64,000 nucleotides of DNA from Chrysomallon squamiferum (GCA_012295275.1 CM022669.1:10005989-10069988), one strand, 5' to 3'; shown: positions 34,818 to 49,059, counted from the first letter of the stretch. Notes: generated by a model not told the origin, from the letters alone. Numbers and translations are program-made.

Positions 34818-35928
34818 GCTTATGTGATTTAAAAAACAAATTATCTCATTTTAGGTTGGGTTTTGTTGCTTTTCCTTCTTTTTTTTTTTTTTTTTTTCAA
34901 ACTTTGCACTATCATTCACAATTAATAAGTGTGTATGTGTGTGTACATAAACAAACATACATTTCTGTTTTCTTAAATTTATAATTTTTATTAATATTTA
35001 AGATGTTATCTATCTTATTATCAGGCTTTGGAAGTTATAAAAAAGGGCTTAATAGATGCCCATGTACTTGTTGGTCATCGTCTTGCCTTGTACCAAAGAG
35101 CTGACAAAATCTGCAATACTGCTAGTCTGAATCTTCAACACTGCCTGAAAGATTTTTATCATGAAGATATTGTAGAACTACCAAAGGTAAACGAAAATAT
35201 ATTGTGAAATAGATTGTCTGTTAAGTTTATATATATAGAAATATATCAGATTTTAGTTTATTTATATACAAGACTTTATTTTTCTTCCAAAGGGAAAACA
35301 ATTTCATAATTTATTTTCATGTTTGCAGTGCTATTTTCATGCAAATACTGATAATTCAGAACGTAAAAAATCAGATTAGACAAAATGTATTAGATATTTC
35401 TCTACATAATTTTAGAGACCTGTGGTGTTCACAAAAATACTCTTGTTTAATTTTGTTTATCTTTTTAATGATTGTGATTACATAACCTTTGTTATTATTA
35501 TTCCTATTACTACTACTACTACTGTTACTATTAATATTACTGTTACTGTTATTATTATTACTAGTGCTACTATTATTATTATTACTGCTATCATTATTAT
35601 TATTATTACTACTACTACTACTAGCAGTACTACTACAACTACTACTACTATTTTATGAATATTTATTTAATTTTTCTAGGTAATTCTAGAAGGAAGGACA
35701 ATACCTCACAGTGTACCAGGAATAAAAACTCAGTTCATGACGGCTAACTCGTATCTGGCTGGTGACTCAGATGACATCACTTGTTGTGGTGTGGAACAGC
35801 TTGTTCTAGAACATTACAAGAAAAATGGCTTCCCTGAAGGTTGGTGACCATAAATGTTTCACATCATTTTACTTCTTTGTCCTACAACTGATTTCTCCAT
35901 CAGTTTGATTATTCTTCAAAATTTTATC

Positions 35929-35971
<43 letters not shown>

Positions 35972-37926
35972 CATACATATACACACATAGACACATACTC
36001 ACACACAAGCAAATGGATAAAATCAGTATAGTTGCCATTTCCATTAATGGTGTTGTTTTGGGGCTTTTCTTTTCTTTCCAGGATTACATGCTGAGGGTTC
36101 CATTATCACCATTCTCTTCAGTTTTTTCTTCTGGGACATTCTGTTCATGGACATTCCTGATGCTTTTCATAGTGCCTTCCAAACTCAGCCATTAGATTTC
36201 CACACAGAACATTTCTACATTAGAAGAAAAGAAGCAGTCGAACTGAAACTCAAAGAGATTGAAAATAGCAGTGAAGAGGTGCAATTCTATTTTATTAACA
36301 TTATTTTCTGCAGTTAATTAGTGTTCAATTCATTGTGTACACATGGATGAAATATTTTTTAGATTAACAACTTGTGTGTGAAAGAACACCAAGCAAAAAC
36401 ATGAAAAATAAGATATAAGGATCAGTCCACTATAATTTTAGAATTTGATTGGTTATTGTTTTATTTTTATTTTTTATTGTTATTTTGTTAATGTAATTCT
36501 TTTTAAAATTTTAATTATTATTGCTTGTTTGTTGTTGTTTTTTGTTTGCATTTTATTTATTTATATTTGTTTATTAGTAATATTTATTTATTTATTTATT
36601 TAATTATTTAATTATTTAATTATTTATTTATTTATTTATTTAACTGTTAGGGTCTACACAAGTTGATGAGTAAGGTTTGGACAGATCACTATGGTGAGAT
36701 GTGCGCAGGTATGAACTGGGATTGTTTCAGTGGTCTGGAACATGCACAGGTACACAAAATTTTCATTGAAGAAAAAACTAAATTGTCAAAAAAAAATCAA
36801 ATATTTATTTATTTATTTTCATCTTATAATTGTCATTATCTGTTTCGAAATCTTAAAGCTAATAACATTAATATTGGCATGACCATTATGAGTATCAATA
36901 TCGTCATCATTACAGCTATTACTGATAGGATACTTATCTGTTTATTATTAAAATTGTTATAATTATTGTTGATGCAGGGGCTGGTCTCTTGTATTAGGGG
37001 TGAGGTCCTGGCCCAGATTCTCAGACGATTTGTTACGAATCCTCGACACACCCGAAGTGGATTTCCCGATCTTACCTTGTGGAATACAGAAAACAAAGTC
37101 TTCAAGGTTCAAAACTTATATTTATCATTTTATTTTTCAAAAAAAAAAATTCCCCCACTTTCTTTGGTATTTAATTTTTTAGGAAAATTATTTTTTTTTT
37201 AAATATTTTTAGACAGTGTATCTTAAATTATTGCTTGACTACTTCTGCATTCAAATTAAAATTAAACAAAACCAACATAAATTACAGAACCCCTGAAAAT
37301 TGATATTGTGTAGCAAGATTATAAATATGTAACTGATCCAGTCCTTTCAAAAATTAAAATTATGATAAAACTAGGTAGATGTTTTATTTTTTCTTGATAG
37401 ATTTGTGAGGTGAAAGGACCAGGAGACCGACTTTCTCACAAGCAGATTCTCTGGATTGACTTTCTCGTTAAACTTGGGGTTGATGCCGAAGTTTGTCATG
37501 TAAAAGGTAAATTTATTTGCCATCATGATTAAATGTAATGTCTTTATTAAAGAAAATATACATAAACAAAATTTTGGGGTAAAATTTAAAATGTCTCTCT
37601 TTATGTTTTTTTAAGTTTTACAGTATACAGTAACATATAACAAAAGCCAAAAAATAGGAATATGAGCATAACAAAAACAATAAAACACATAATATATTTT
37701 TCAGATTATTTACAGCTATTTGCTTATTGGTGTATTATTTAGGTTTTTTTTAATTATTAATGTTGTTGTAGTTGTTGTTTGTTGTTGATGTTATTACTGC
37801 TATTGTTTTATTGTTGTTACTGCTGCTGCTGTTGTTATTATTATTTTTATTTTTTTTTTTCTTATGACTGTCATTACTATTATTGTTTTTATTATCATTA
37901 TTGTTGTTTTTTTCTTCTTCTTCTTC

Positions 37927-37970
<44 letters not shown>

Positions 37971-38019
37971 TTTAGCTGTTGGTGCCAAGAAGTTGAAACC
38001 AGTGGCCAGTTCTAACTGA
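30036..38019 (+). CDS. FAN1: Fanconi-associated nuclease 1, 14 coding exons
   Basis: Nuclear structure-specific 5' exo/endonuclease for interstrand-crosslink repair. Exons: 30036-31248, 31571-31711, 32108-32318, 32797-32931, 33076-33174, 33622-33756, 34349-34577, 35025-35186, 35680-35839, 36082-36278, 36651-36749, 36978-37106, 37401-37506, 37976-38019. All junctions are GT-AG with matching phase, totalling 3060 bp and 1019 residues, about the vertebrate length. Residues ~370-450 hold [18 protein letters not shown] and [19 protein letters not shown]; ~452-520 a SAP-like region ([13 protein letters not shown]); ~600-780 the helical TPR-type part ([27 protein letters not shown]). The C-terminal VRR-NUC domain keeps its PD-(D/E)XK residues: Glu833 (LHAEGS), Asp958 (GFPDL), Glu973 and Lys975 ([13 protein letters not shown]). 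Near the N-terminus [13 protein letters not shown] resembles a PIP box. No UBZ zinc finger is encoded in exon 1. Confidence 0.95.
31285..31327. repeat. Poly(T) run in FAN1 intron 1
   Basis: About 38 T in a row shortly after the exon 1 donor. Confidence 0.9.
32356..32402. repeat. (GT)n microsatellite in FAN1 intron 3
   Basis: About 17 GT units just downstream of the exon 3 donor. The frame read through it is not coding. Confidence 0.9.
35485..35655. repeat. (ATT)n/(ACT)n array in FAN1 intron 8
   Basis: Interrupted ATT, ACT and GTT triplets ending ~25 bp before the acceptor of the exon at 35680. The low-complexity open frames here are artefacts. Confidence 0.88.
37760..37972. repeat. (GTT)n/(ATT)n array in FAN1 intron 13
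   Basis: Triplet array running directly into the TTTTTAG acceptor of the last exon, so it supplies the polypyrimidine tract. Confidence 0.9.
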
Positions 38020-38314
38020 ACAGTTCTGGTTAAATCCTCACAGTGCTGTGATTCTAAAAGTGCATGTCCTTGTTCCCAAGACCTTAACTTTCACAATCCA
38101 GTTTATTATTTTTATTTTATTTTTATTTTTTGCTATAATTACCAGACTTGCAAGCCATACCCACAGATATATTTACACATTAGTTTGGCTGCATTTATGC
38201 ATTATTTTGATATTAAATTATATATAAAGATAGGTGCTACTAATATGCTTGTCAAATGATGATAAATTTATTATTTTGTTGTTATTATTTCTTTTTTTTT
38301 AAATATGATAAGTG

Positions 38315-38320
38315 AATAAA
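38315..38320 (+). terminator. Candidate poly(A) signal of FAN1
   Basis: AATAAA about 300 bp after the FAN1 stop codon. Confidence 0.5.
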
Positions 38321-39191
38321 ACTGATGTACTTAATTATATGCATGTCCTGGTATTTAAGAACACCCATGTTTAATAGAATGTATACCTCAGTAAACAGTT
38401 TATTAAATGAAATTTAATTATATGATGACAGTGTGCAATGTTTTGGTAGGGGAGGGAACATGTATATTTGATTTACATACACAACACAATATTTACCAAC
38501 AGATATTTCAGATTACTTCCATGTGAAAGTCCTCTGGATGATATAAAATTATGACTTTCAAACCTTTTTATCACTTCAAAAATAAATATATATATATACA
38601 TATATAAACTTGTTTTAAAATATGTTTTATACTGCCATATTTTTCTGAGATCTGTATTCATGTACATAGACTAAAGTCTTTTTATAAATTTTTGATTTAC
38701 CAGAATTTGTAACTTGAATATGACTCCTCGAACAATTGAAAACTGCCGATATTAACTTTGGTTTTTGAAAATTCAGTTTATTATTATAATTATACTGAAA
38801 TAAAAAAAATGTTTTCAGGACTTGTGTATTTGTTATTTTGTTGTATTTTACATTCTTCATAGATAAGAAATTTCTTTTACAGTAAATTAAAGAACAAGTT
38901 ATGAGAAAATAAATGTAGTTTGTTGTTATTATATTTATATAGATACATGCATTTCTATTGTGTGTGTGTGTGTGTGTGTGTTAAAAACTATTTTTATGTT
39001 GATGGTTACAGTTTATTTCAAATTATTGTTAGAATGCTTCTAAGCAAAACAAAATAATAGAATTATTGGAACCAGTTATATTCATTTTTTTTTATTTTCT
39101 TCTTTTTAATTTAATTTTTTTTTTTTTTTTTTTTTTTTTTCTAAAGAAAAATATGCATTTTTATGTTTTTTTATTTGTTTTTTTTTTTTTT

Positions 39192-39243
<52 letters not shown>

Positions 39244-39476
39244 TTATACACATACAAATATATGAATAACATTTCTAAATGTTAATAGAAATATTCAAAT
39301 GTAATAAATTTCAGTTATATAATTCAAATATAGTGTTTACTAATATAAAGTAAATCAGGTTTAACTAAATTTCTAGAAAGTTTAAGAATTAAAAAGGACG
39401 GAACACATTAACAGAATATCGGGTACAGGCGCATGCGTTTGAAGGAAGCGGAAATGTTCATGGCAAATCGGTGAAA
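38321..39476. promoter_or_regulatory. FAN1-DDA1 intergenic interval
   Basis: AT-rich, with (GT)n near 38959-38981, poly(T) near 39114-39141 and (ATT)n at about 39196-39241. The DDA1 promoter should lie in its last few hundred bases. CAGGCGCATGCGTTTG at 39426-39441 holds the palindromic NRF1-type core GCGCATGCG. Confidence 0.45.
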
Positions 39477-42400
39477 ATGGTAAGCAAACGATTTTATGGT
39501 GACATTGACAGTTTAATGTAGAATTTAATCTAACGCATAATGCGACTAGATTTTTCTGTGGCCTTTTATTATGCAAACAATTTAAATATTTTGTTTATTT
39601 TCAGGCTGATTTTCTGAAAGGTCTTCCATCTTACAACGAGAAAAATTTTGCTCGTTTTCACAGCGATTCGAGCTGCAAGACCAGTGTAAGTGTTAAATAA
39701 ATCATTAAATGAATTATATAATTACAGAAATTTAAAAAAATATAATATGTTCTGGTGATCAGTATTTACTATAGATCTTGCTAATGTATGTGTTAACTTT
39801 AGAACGTATTATAATGTCGTGTATGTTTATGTTAATGTGATTTTGTTGCGCAGTTTTGATCAGTCGTCTCGCCGACTGTAACTTATCATTCTGGTCCATT
39901 ACGCGGCTTTCATTATTAATTAACTGTCTTAGCATTATTTCCTAATTGCAGTATCTTCCACTTAATATTAAAAACTCAAAAGGTTTTATAAAACAATCTG
40001 TTTAAGATATTTATTATATTTTTTAAATAACGTAGTTACATAATGATAAAATTCCAAAATATTTCATTTATAATAAGAATGTTACAATTCCACAAATATT
40101 TAATAAAATCAATTAAGCAAGATGAGTAAATGTGTTAGAATAATGAGTCCATCATTATTTTAATTGTAGATTTAAAGTTGTTTTGATTTTAATGGTGTAA
40201 TTATGTTGGTGGTCGTGTTCAGACATGATATAAGAATTGACATAAGAATTTTTTCCAACATTCATATCCACACTTAAAACTGGTATTTGTTCTCATTTTG
40301 TTTAATAAGTAGGAAAAATGCATATTTTGGATTTACAAAGTATTTTGTATGTTACAAATAGTAATAGATTAAACCCCAAGGAAAACAGCAAACATAAAAC
40401 AAAATTTAATGAAAATGTCAAACACTGATGTTCTAAATATGAAATACTCTGTGTCTGCAAAGGAAAGAAATAATTTGATATTATTTATAATTGTGAACAA
40501 AGTCTAGTAAACAGAAATAATTCATTATTTTCATGTTTCTTGTTAATTGTGATTATCTATTAAAAAGCAATGTCTTAAGATAAAACAAAGAAAAGCAGGT
40601 ACAGTTGGGGTTGTAGGAAAGAAAGAAACAGGAAAAAAATAAACTTCTGTTCACTGAGTGGGTGACTGAGGTGTTAGACCCACTGTTCGTGATTACCTCA
40701 GAGATAATTATTTTCTGATTAAAGCTCTTCTAGTGATGGATAATGCACCACCATACCCTCCTAATTTCATGGAATAAATGCCAGAGAAGTTCAGCTTCAT
40801 TAGTGTCCACTTCTTGCCATCCAGCCCATGGACCAACAAGCAATTTCCAATTTTAAGAAACTTTACAATAAGACCCTGTTTAGGAAATGTTTTGAGGCTG
40901 TGACTTCCAGGGAAGATAGTATAAAAGAGTTTTGGAAAAGTCATTTTAATATTGCTGTGGTTTTGTTTTTTATTGTTACTGCTTGGAGAGATGTATCAGT
41001 TGGGTGTTTATGTGCTGCTTAGAACTGCTAGCACTTCATAATGAAGATGCTGAGTCACTGAAGCACAGCTTAACATCCGAGGAGTCAGGGGAGGATGAGG
41101 ACAAGGAGCACAGCCATGTCATTCCAGCCCAAGAACTGAAATATGTTTTCTGGTGCTGGAACAAACTTTCCAAAATTGTTAAAGAATATCGTCCTGATGT
41201 TGGTGCTGTAGAAATGGGCCTTAATACTTTTAATGACACAGCAATGGCCCACTTTTGGAAGGTCCAGAAATCCACGTTGAAGCAGTCAACCCTAGATTCC
41301 TTCTTTAAAAGACCTCCTACAGACGAACTGTATGTTGGACAGTCACCAAAGAGGGCTAGGAAGGATAACTTCTGTCCTTCCACCTCTTCTCAGTAATTCT
41401 CTCCTCCACTCCTGCAATCTCAACAACAGAGATAAAGTATTAATGATGTTCTTTATTTCAGGAGTTTCAATGTACATTAATACACTTATTTTACTATTTT
41501 TACACTAATATCATTAAGGTATGACAAGTATGATACATGTCCTGGGTGCCATTTGAAGAAGAATGCTGCTGAGCACTTTCTTTTAAACATGACTGTTATT
41601 TTTTAGCTAATTTTTCAGGTAAAGTTACCTCAAAGTGTCAGATGTAAGGAGAGGGGTTCAATTTCAGAGCTTGCCAAAGGCCCTGTTTTCCATAGATGCA
41701 CCTATGTTTATAAATATGATATACAAATATTCATTTTATACTAGTTTCTAGGTTTTACTGATATATTACTGTCTAAACATAGCTCTAATCATTCAAAACA
41801 TTCTTAAATAAATTTTAATTCCTTTTCTGGATATTCCTTAAAGCCAAGCAGATTATCCTTAGACTTGTTAATCCCCTGATTAATCATGTGAGTTAGCTCT
41901 GTAGACTTTTGCCAGTGTTAAAACACCTGTTACCTGGGTCCTAGTTATATAAGTCTGTTATTAAATTACAAACAGTTATCCTTATTGTGTTTCTCACACA
42001 GACCTGTACGTATAATAAGTGAATTGTAAGTACATATAACACAGCCTCTTGTTTTTGTCATTTTAAGAAGTATGGATTACCTCTTATAACATATGTATCA
42101 GTGGACCATATAACAAACAAGGCTCTTGAACCAATTAGGTTTGGTATATGATACCTGACTGTATATTCACTTTGTTAATCAATTCATCAGTTATACCTTA
42201 CTCAGTTCCTGTACATATACTTACTAAAATAAGGTAATAGTTCATAAATATATAGTTTATCTTTGATTCAGCAATAAATGCTAGTAAAGATTAACTTGGT
42301 AAAGTATAGTGCTTCATTTTAAAAACAAAATAAGAAAAAGAAAACAAATTCTGCATACAGCTTACAGATTTTAACTGCTAGATAAATGCATTTTTACAGC

Positions 42401-43570
42401 AATGTGAAAGTGAAACTTAATGCATTGGGTTTAAGACTAGACAGTTGTATGCATTTTTCACAAGTGAGAGAGTGTTTAAAATAGATGGCACAGTACATTC
42501 CATATTAATTAAATTATTAATATTATTCAAAGTAATGAATAATTAGTGAATTATAAATTAAAATAACACAAATATTTGAAATTTTGTTTAGGTGAGAAGG
42601 CCAACAGTATATATTTCAACCAAAGAACATCCATCAGAACAAGGTATATATTCACTGTTGATTAATAATGATTATTAATCATTTTTATTTTAATAAGTAA
42701 TGAAAAAAAAGTATATAGTTGTGTACACATAAATTGATATATATATATATTCATCATTTTTGTTCATATAAAAAGAAAGAAAAAATCAGAAAGCTTTTAA
42801 CATCTTATTCCAATAGTTAATTTACTCTTTTATATATGAGACTTAGTATATTGCCAGTAATTAAATAAAATATTGAGACTTTGGGTCTCAGTTTAATTTT
42901 TAAATTTAGAAATTATTTTATAAGTTACTTTACTAAAAATGAAGTTATGGGTACCGGGGAAAGTAAGAATCATCACATAAGGTACTCAAGAAAATATTTT
43001 TTAATTTCAGTGATCACTACAGAAAAGACCAATATTCTGCTGCGTTATTTGCATCAACAGTGGGACAGAAAGGTAAACAAAAAATGTTGTCCACGATTTT
43101 ATTTTGAGCTGATATATATTCTATTTTATTTATATATCTTCGCTGATTTAAAAAACAATATTCATATTTGTGTTCGTTCTCCTTCCAGCCAACATTTTAG
43201 AAAATAACTTGTACTGTAATCGTATAATAAATCGAATATTCCTTAAGAAAACTGAATGAGAAATTTAAATTTAAAGAAAAGAAAATCTTTTTTCATTCCA
43301 GAATTCAGAAATACAAATCAGTATTTCTTATTTTATTTATTTAGTGATTAAATAAAAGAAATGTTTATTGGTGTTTTTTTTAAAGTTTATATTAAATGTT
43401 TCTTTCTTTAAATTTCCAGATTTGAATTTGCGTGTTAATAACATTAAATTTCTTCAAAATTTCAGAATTCCAGTAAAAAGCGTGATTCGAGTAGAGCAAG
43501 TCTGGAAGATGGAAGTTCGCCAAGTTCGTGCAAGATACCAAGACTGAGCTCAACTGATGATGCATCATAG
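39477..43570 (+). CDS. DDA1: DET1- and DDB1-associated protein 1, 5 exons
   Basis: Small subunit of the CUL4-DDB1-DET1 (DDD-E2) ubiquitin ligase complex that helps stabilise substrate-receptor assemblies on DDB1. Exons: ATG only at 39477-39479, then 39605-39685, 42592-42643, 43011-43072 and 43466-43570. They total 303 bp, 100 residues, versus about 102 in vertebrates. The conserved core is clear: [20 protein letters not shown], then [16 protein letters not shown] and [19 protein letters not shown], then a charged, Ser-rich tail with KKRDSS and CKIPRL, as in the family. Every junction is GT-AG with matching phase. The start codon is the last triplet of exon 1 (ATG|GTAAGC). The second intron (39686-42591) contains a broken transposase. 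Confidence 0.94.
40690..41396 (+). pseudogene. Broken Tigger-like (pogo/DDE) transposase
   Basis: Catalytic-to-C-terminal part of a Tigger-type transposase inside DDA1 intron 2. From about 40690 it reads [20 protein letters not shown] then APPYPPNF, the conserved DN of the DDE core, followed by an in-frame stop. The frame then shifts to [20 protein letters not shown] and EFWKSHFNI at 40828 on. After another break, 40983-41396 encodes the acidic C-terminal region ending [13 protein letters not shown], a typical Tigger tail. At least two frame changes plus a stop make it inactive. No terminal inverted repeats were seen nearby. It may be kin to the family that left the remnant at 14650-15178, which keeps only the N-terminal part. 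Confidence 0.8.
41397..42591. other. Remainder of DDA1 intron 2
   Basis: Unique sequence after the transposase relic. No exon, terminal inverted repeat or RNA gene recognised. Confidence 0.5.
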
Positions 43571-43762
43571 ACATTCCTGAAAATACAAACAAATCCTGAC
43601 GTCTTTCTTCCTAGCAAATCTGTCACTGTAGTAGCTGTTGTTCTTGACAATTTGTTCACTTCCTCGTGTTCACTGATGCAAAACAACAAAAAAAGAAGAA
43701 GAAAAAGGCTTTAAAAAAAAAAAATTGTAACATTTTTATCTTTTTGTTAAAATCTAGGGGGG

Positions 43763-43795
<33 letters not shown>

Positions 43796-46284
43796 TTTAT
43801 ACAGGAAGGAAAAGCAGAAGAGGGGGGAATGTGGTGTGTAATGTTGCTTAGAAAAATGATTTTCAGTTTCAGAATCTGGTAATAATCACAAATCAAAAAT
43901 GTAATTTTCCTTACTTTTTCTTTAAATTTTAAATTCTTTTTATTTTTATTATTTTTTTGTTATTATTATTTCTTCTATTTCTTTTTATATTATTATTATT
44001 TTTTTTTTTTTTTATCATTTTAAATAATTAAAAATGCAAATGGATTCAAAGTCAGATGTTGAAATGTAATTATTTTGATCAGTTTATACCAATTTTCCAG
44101 CTGTTTTTTATTACTATATTTTTGGGTACTATTTTATAATCCGCATACAGAGATATGTTTTGTTCTTGCAAGTATTTTCTTACATTGTGAGAGTTAGATA
44201 TGTTATCAATCATGATTTGACTATTGTATTTTTTTTATTATTCTATTGATTTTCATTTTATATCTCTTTTATTTTTATTTATTTTTTCAAATTTGTTATT
44301 TTTATTTATATTTTAAATTTTATTTTATTTATTTTTATTTTTTCAATTTTTTTTATTATTTAACTTTTCATTTGATTTGAATTTTGTATTTTTTTTTAAT
44401 ATTACATTCTTGTTAAAATTATTTGTTCATGTTCATTATTATGCATTTTTTGTTTTTGTTCAGGTTTTTATTTGATTTTTGTTATAAATAAAATTATTAA
44501 TTTATTTTTATTTTATTTTATTTTATTTTTTGTTTTGATACAGACATAAGTGCTCAGTATAAAGTAAAGCGTAGTAAGTCACTGATGTGAATGTCAGTGT
44601 GGTGGCAACAGCATTTTATAAAAATATTCTTTTCATATACTGTTTGCTTATGCATTGATTTGTCCATAATTGAAGTTATCAGTTTGTTTCTTGTGTGTAT
44701 TTTTTTACACTCTGCTTTTGTATGGAGATTGTCAGGTGAAAAAAAAATTAAATATTTTGTGTACAATGGATTAAGATGTTCTGTATGATAGTATTTGATG
44801 TTTTCACAAAAAAGTACTCTCTTTACAGGTGTCAAAAATTATTTCAATTTTTAATTATTTTTGTAATGTTTAAAAGCTTAAATGATCAGAAATTACCATC
44901 AATTTTTTTTTGTTCGAATGGTTTGCTGTTGACTTTTAAATAAATTGCTTAATTTTTAATTATTTGTATCATGTATTGTCTGAATAAGGAAAATATTAAT
45001 ATATTATTTGAAAAGAAAAGATAACATACCTTTCAATGTGGGCATTATTTGTTGGATAAAAATTTACAAAAACTATTTATTAAAAATTTACTTTAAAAAA
45101 ATTTTAAGCAACATTTATAAAATGCATTCTGCATTAAAATTATAAGCTTTAATCAGGTTAAATGATCCTGTGAAATTATTGTTTGTAAAACGTGTAAATA
45201 TTCTTTTTGCATCATATGCTGTCATAATGGATGAGTTTAGTAACAGTTCTGGTTATACTGATTTATTATTCTTTCAACAACTTTGATTTGGTTATTAGAG
45301 TATTTTTGAAAATTTTGCTATGAAAACATTTAGAGATGACAGAATCATGATAAAGATAAACATGAAAAAGTTTTCACTTTTGAAAAAAAATCAGTTTTAT
45401 AATGTTTATAAAAATGTTCACATCTATATCTCTTACTTTTTTCTATGAACCCCATTACATCAGCCCCTCCACTCTCTCTCTTTCTCTCTCTCTCTCTCTT
45501 TCTCCTTTAAGAGATTATTATTCTTTGATCACTGCGTATCATAATAATCACTGACTGGTATAAAATCAAAACCTGTTTATACAATCAGGTAGATAGCATT
45601 TATCATTAACAGGTTACAATTTAGTAAATTATGCGTTTAGAAATTGTCTTTATTAAAGCTTAATTTTTATTATTAGTTTGTCATCTTTCATATTTAATAA
45701 ATAATAAGTCTTTATAACTCGTGTACATCTGATTCATATATTAATTACCTGAAGAATTGCGTTATTGAAATCAAAACAGGGTATGAAATTAATTTATAAG
45801 GAAAATAAAATACAGAATGTTTCAGTGAGATGTATCGGCCCATGTTTTATAAAAATATATTTTTTTATTATTACTGCTACTACTACTGAGTATACTACCA
45901 GTAAAAATAACAGAATACAAAATAAACAGGAAACAAAAGTTAAAAATATGATGTAAGTTTTGAGACTACTTAGTACAAATAATATTTGTTGCAGATAATA
46001 ATACGTAGTATATTTTCTTTGTTATTATGTAAATATCTGTACTACGTAAAAGTTTTGAAAAATTCACTGTGATGTGATTTTTTGATGACAATTAAGTTTG
46101 CAGAAAATGTTTAGAATTGTTGCAGCTTAGCTTTAGTGGTTAGGTTAGTGGCCTTAACTTTGATCTCGTATGCACATTAATTATTGCTGAAGGTTATTAC
46201 TTCATAAAATGATTTTAGGTGATGGACAAGTAGGTTTTCATCTTGCCATGACAAATCCTGTACTTGTATATCGCCAAGTTTGTA
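43571..46284. other. DDA1 3' UTR and AT-rich flank
   Basis: Begins with the DDA1 3' UTR. Poly(T) near 43760-43790 and 43995-44012, long T/A-rich stretches to ~44520, (TC)n near 45470-45504. Many AATAAA sites, none clearly the used one. No coding gene recognised. Confidence 0.5.
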
Positions 46285-46302
46285 TTATTATTATTGTTGT
46301 TA

Positions 46303-46343
<41 letters not shown>

Positions 46344-46346
46344 TTA

Positions 46347-46436
<90 letters not shown>

Positions 46437-46452
46437 CATCATCATTATTATT
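46285..46452. repeat. Long (ATT)n microsatellite
   Basis: More than 45 ATT units with few interruptions; the poly-Tyr, poly-Ile and poly-Leu frames are artefacts. Confidence 0.97.
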
Positions 46453-46899
46453 TAAAAATGTATATTGTTACATAAAAAAGTAGTTTATTTCTAGATATAT
46501 GTGTAATAATAATGAAACTTAAATAAATGCATGTACATATATAAAATAAATGTAGATCATGTTGCCAATTAATTACAGTTGCTACTAAAAGATTAGACCA
46601 TTTTAATTTTTTGGAAATGTTTAACCATTAAAAATGATTTCAGATAATATTTTTATTTTGTTAATTGTATTTTTAGTTTATTTATTTTTTAATTATTATT
46701 TTATTTATTTTTTAATTTAATTTAATTTTTATTTATTTATTTATTTATTTTTTGTCTTCATCTTTAATTTGTTAACTATTTCATAAAAATATAGGTGTGA
46801 AACTTGATTTGGAACAGAAAGTTTTTGCCACTTCAGTATCTTTCCTTGAAGCAAATGTGATTTGCCATTTACTTTGTAATGATTTCAGCTTTTATTTTA

Positions 46900-46964
<65 letters not shown>

Positions 46965-48720
46965 TTATAAAAACATTGAGTGTTCTTTCATAACTGAAGG
47001 ACAGCTTGTGCAAAATATATGTTTGAATAAGCTTGTTATTGTGTTTGTAAATTGTTTACTGTGGTACTGACTGCCTGCGATATATTTGGTAGATAACTGA
47101 CTTAATGTATATGTTTATGTTGCATAAATTGTATACTGTGTTAATTAAATGTACAAGTCAAATGGAAAATGTACATCTTTTTGCGAAGCTTTATTTTTAA
47201 TTATTATTATTATTATTTTTATTATTTTTTATTTTTTTTTTATTTGCCAATGCTTTATGTCATGTAAACTTTGTATATATTAAATAAATCGATTAAAATA
47301 TATTCATGATTCGTTATCATTTTGAAAACATAAAATAACAAAAGTTAAATATATAAAGAATGGCCTATTATTATTATTATTATTAATCTGAATGACGTCA
47401 GTTATTTGATATTTACCCTCGGCCAAGCTAAAGTATCATCAAAGTTTAGCTTTTGAAGTAAGAGAAAAGTATTTAAGGTAAAATATTTAAATTTGAAGCA
47501 TACCATTCTTATGAAAAAACAAACAAATAGGAATTGGCACAAATTGTTTGGTATAAAGTTTTACAAAAACTTTAAATATACTTTTTGTGCATATAGATAT
47601 CCATGAAATGCCCTGTAAAAACTTGGTAGTTACTGTTAAAATAATCTATAATTAATAAATACATATATAGAAACAAAACTAGTATTAATACTAATAATTG
47701 TTGTACATTAGTTGCAATAATTATATAATTATTTAATTTATTTATTCTCTTTATGAAATCTGAATGTTTATCTATCTATCTTTTTTTTATATATTATTAC
47801 TACCATTATTACTATTTATAACTCAAATGGAAAACCTGTAAAATGCAAGTAAGACACGAATAGCCTCCCTTATTCCAGACGTACTTCATATCTGCATGTA
47901 GCTGGTAACATTATCATATATATTTTTTTTGATTATTATTATTATTTTTAATTATTATTTTTTTAAAGTTTTTTATAAGGATTTGTGTGAATATTCTGCT
48001 TTGCTCTTTTATGTTCTTGATTTTTTGGTTGGTTTGTTTCTTTCTTATTTCCAGTATATTCATAATTATTCACTTTGCTCGCTGTACTATGGTTGCAATT
48101 AATCATTATTAATAAGTGTTACAATATCTCTTCCTAGCACACCCATTCTTTCACATACACACACAGATAAGATAAAAGAGATACACAGAAATGAATATAT
48201 CGTTTATTCTGAATAGAGGGCTGATTAAATATCCACCAGTATAGAACCTGCTAATTTGGAAGGGTTTATCTGTGTGTACATATACATAGCAAGGGACAAA
48301 GATAGCTACAAACACTTTCTTCTCTACTTTCTGTACCGCTTAATTGTTTTCTTTTCTCGTATGCCGTTTCATTCAGGGATGCTGATGTATTAAGTGTCTG
48401 TGTTTTAACTCCCACCTTCAATCAAGACGCACCGCGGCACGCAGACGTTCGAAAATCACCCAAATAAGGAGGTTGTTTAATTAACTTTGTCACGTTAAGC
48501 GTTGTGTTTTTCTTACTCGCTGGTCTTTCTGCTAGAATCACGTTCAGTCGTCTGATAGAAAAACAGGGTCTCTCTGTTAATAACCATTATTGTCCTTAAT
48601 TTTTAATTATAAATGTAATTATCGTTATTATGAATGCCGTGATAAAAATTGTGTTTAAACGTAAACACGCATATAATAATTATATATATTATAATAATAA
48701 TGTAGATATAATAGAACATA
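46453..48720. other. AT-rich sequence, no gene recognised
   Basis: Another (ATT)n at about 46905-46958, ATT/T-rich tracts near 47195-47240 and 47365-47385, then unique sequence. From about 48420 it is somewhat less AT-rich (CACCGCGGCACGCAGACG), without a recognisable gene. Confidence 0.5.
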
Positions 48721-48749
48721 TTAGCACGTACGCATACAGTATATATATA

Positions 48750-48809
48750 GTATATACAACATACACACATACATACTACATACATACATACATACATACA
48801 TACATACAT

Positions 48810-48850
<41 letters not shown>

Positions 48851-48965
48851 TACATACATGCATACACACATACACATTTACACAAACACATACGCACATA
48901 TATACACACATGCAAGTACACACACATATATATACTCACTCACACATACACACATATATATTAGA
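48750..48965. repeat. (CATA)n(TA)n(CA)n compound microsatellite
   Basis: CATA units at about 48777-48820, TA at 48820-48842, then CA/CATA mixtures. Confidence 0.93.
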
Positions 48966-49059
48966 TGGAAAGGCAAACAGACAGACAGACATTATAGATA
49001 TACAGCTGCATGCATAAGCAAGACGCTAAAATTAGTAACACGGTAGTGTCGCAAACATA

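Noticed and set aside
46209-46483. Three overlapping frames of poly-Tyr, poly-Ile and poly-Leu
   Set aside because: All come from an uninterrupted (ATT)n run.
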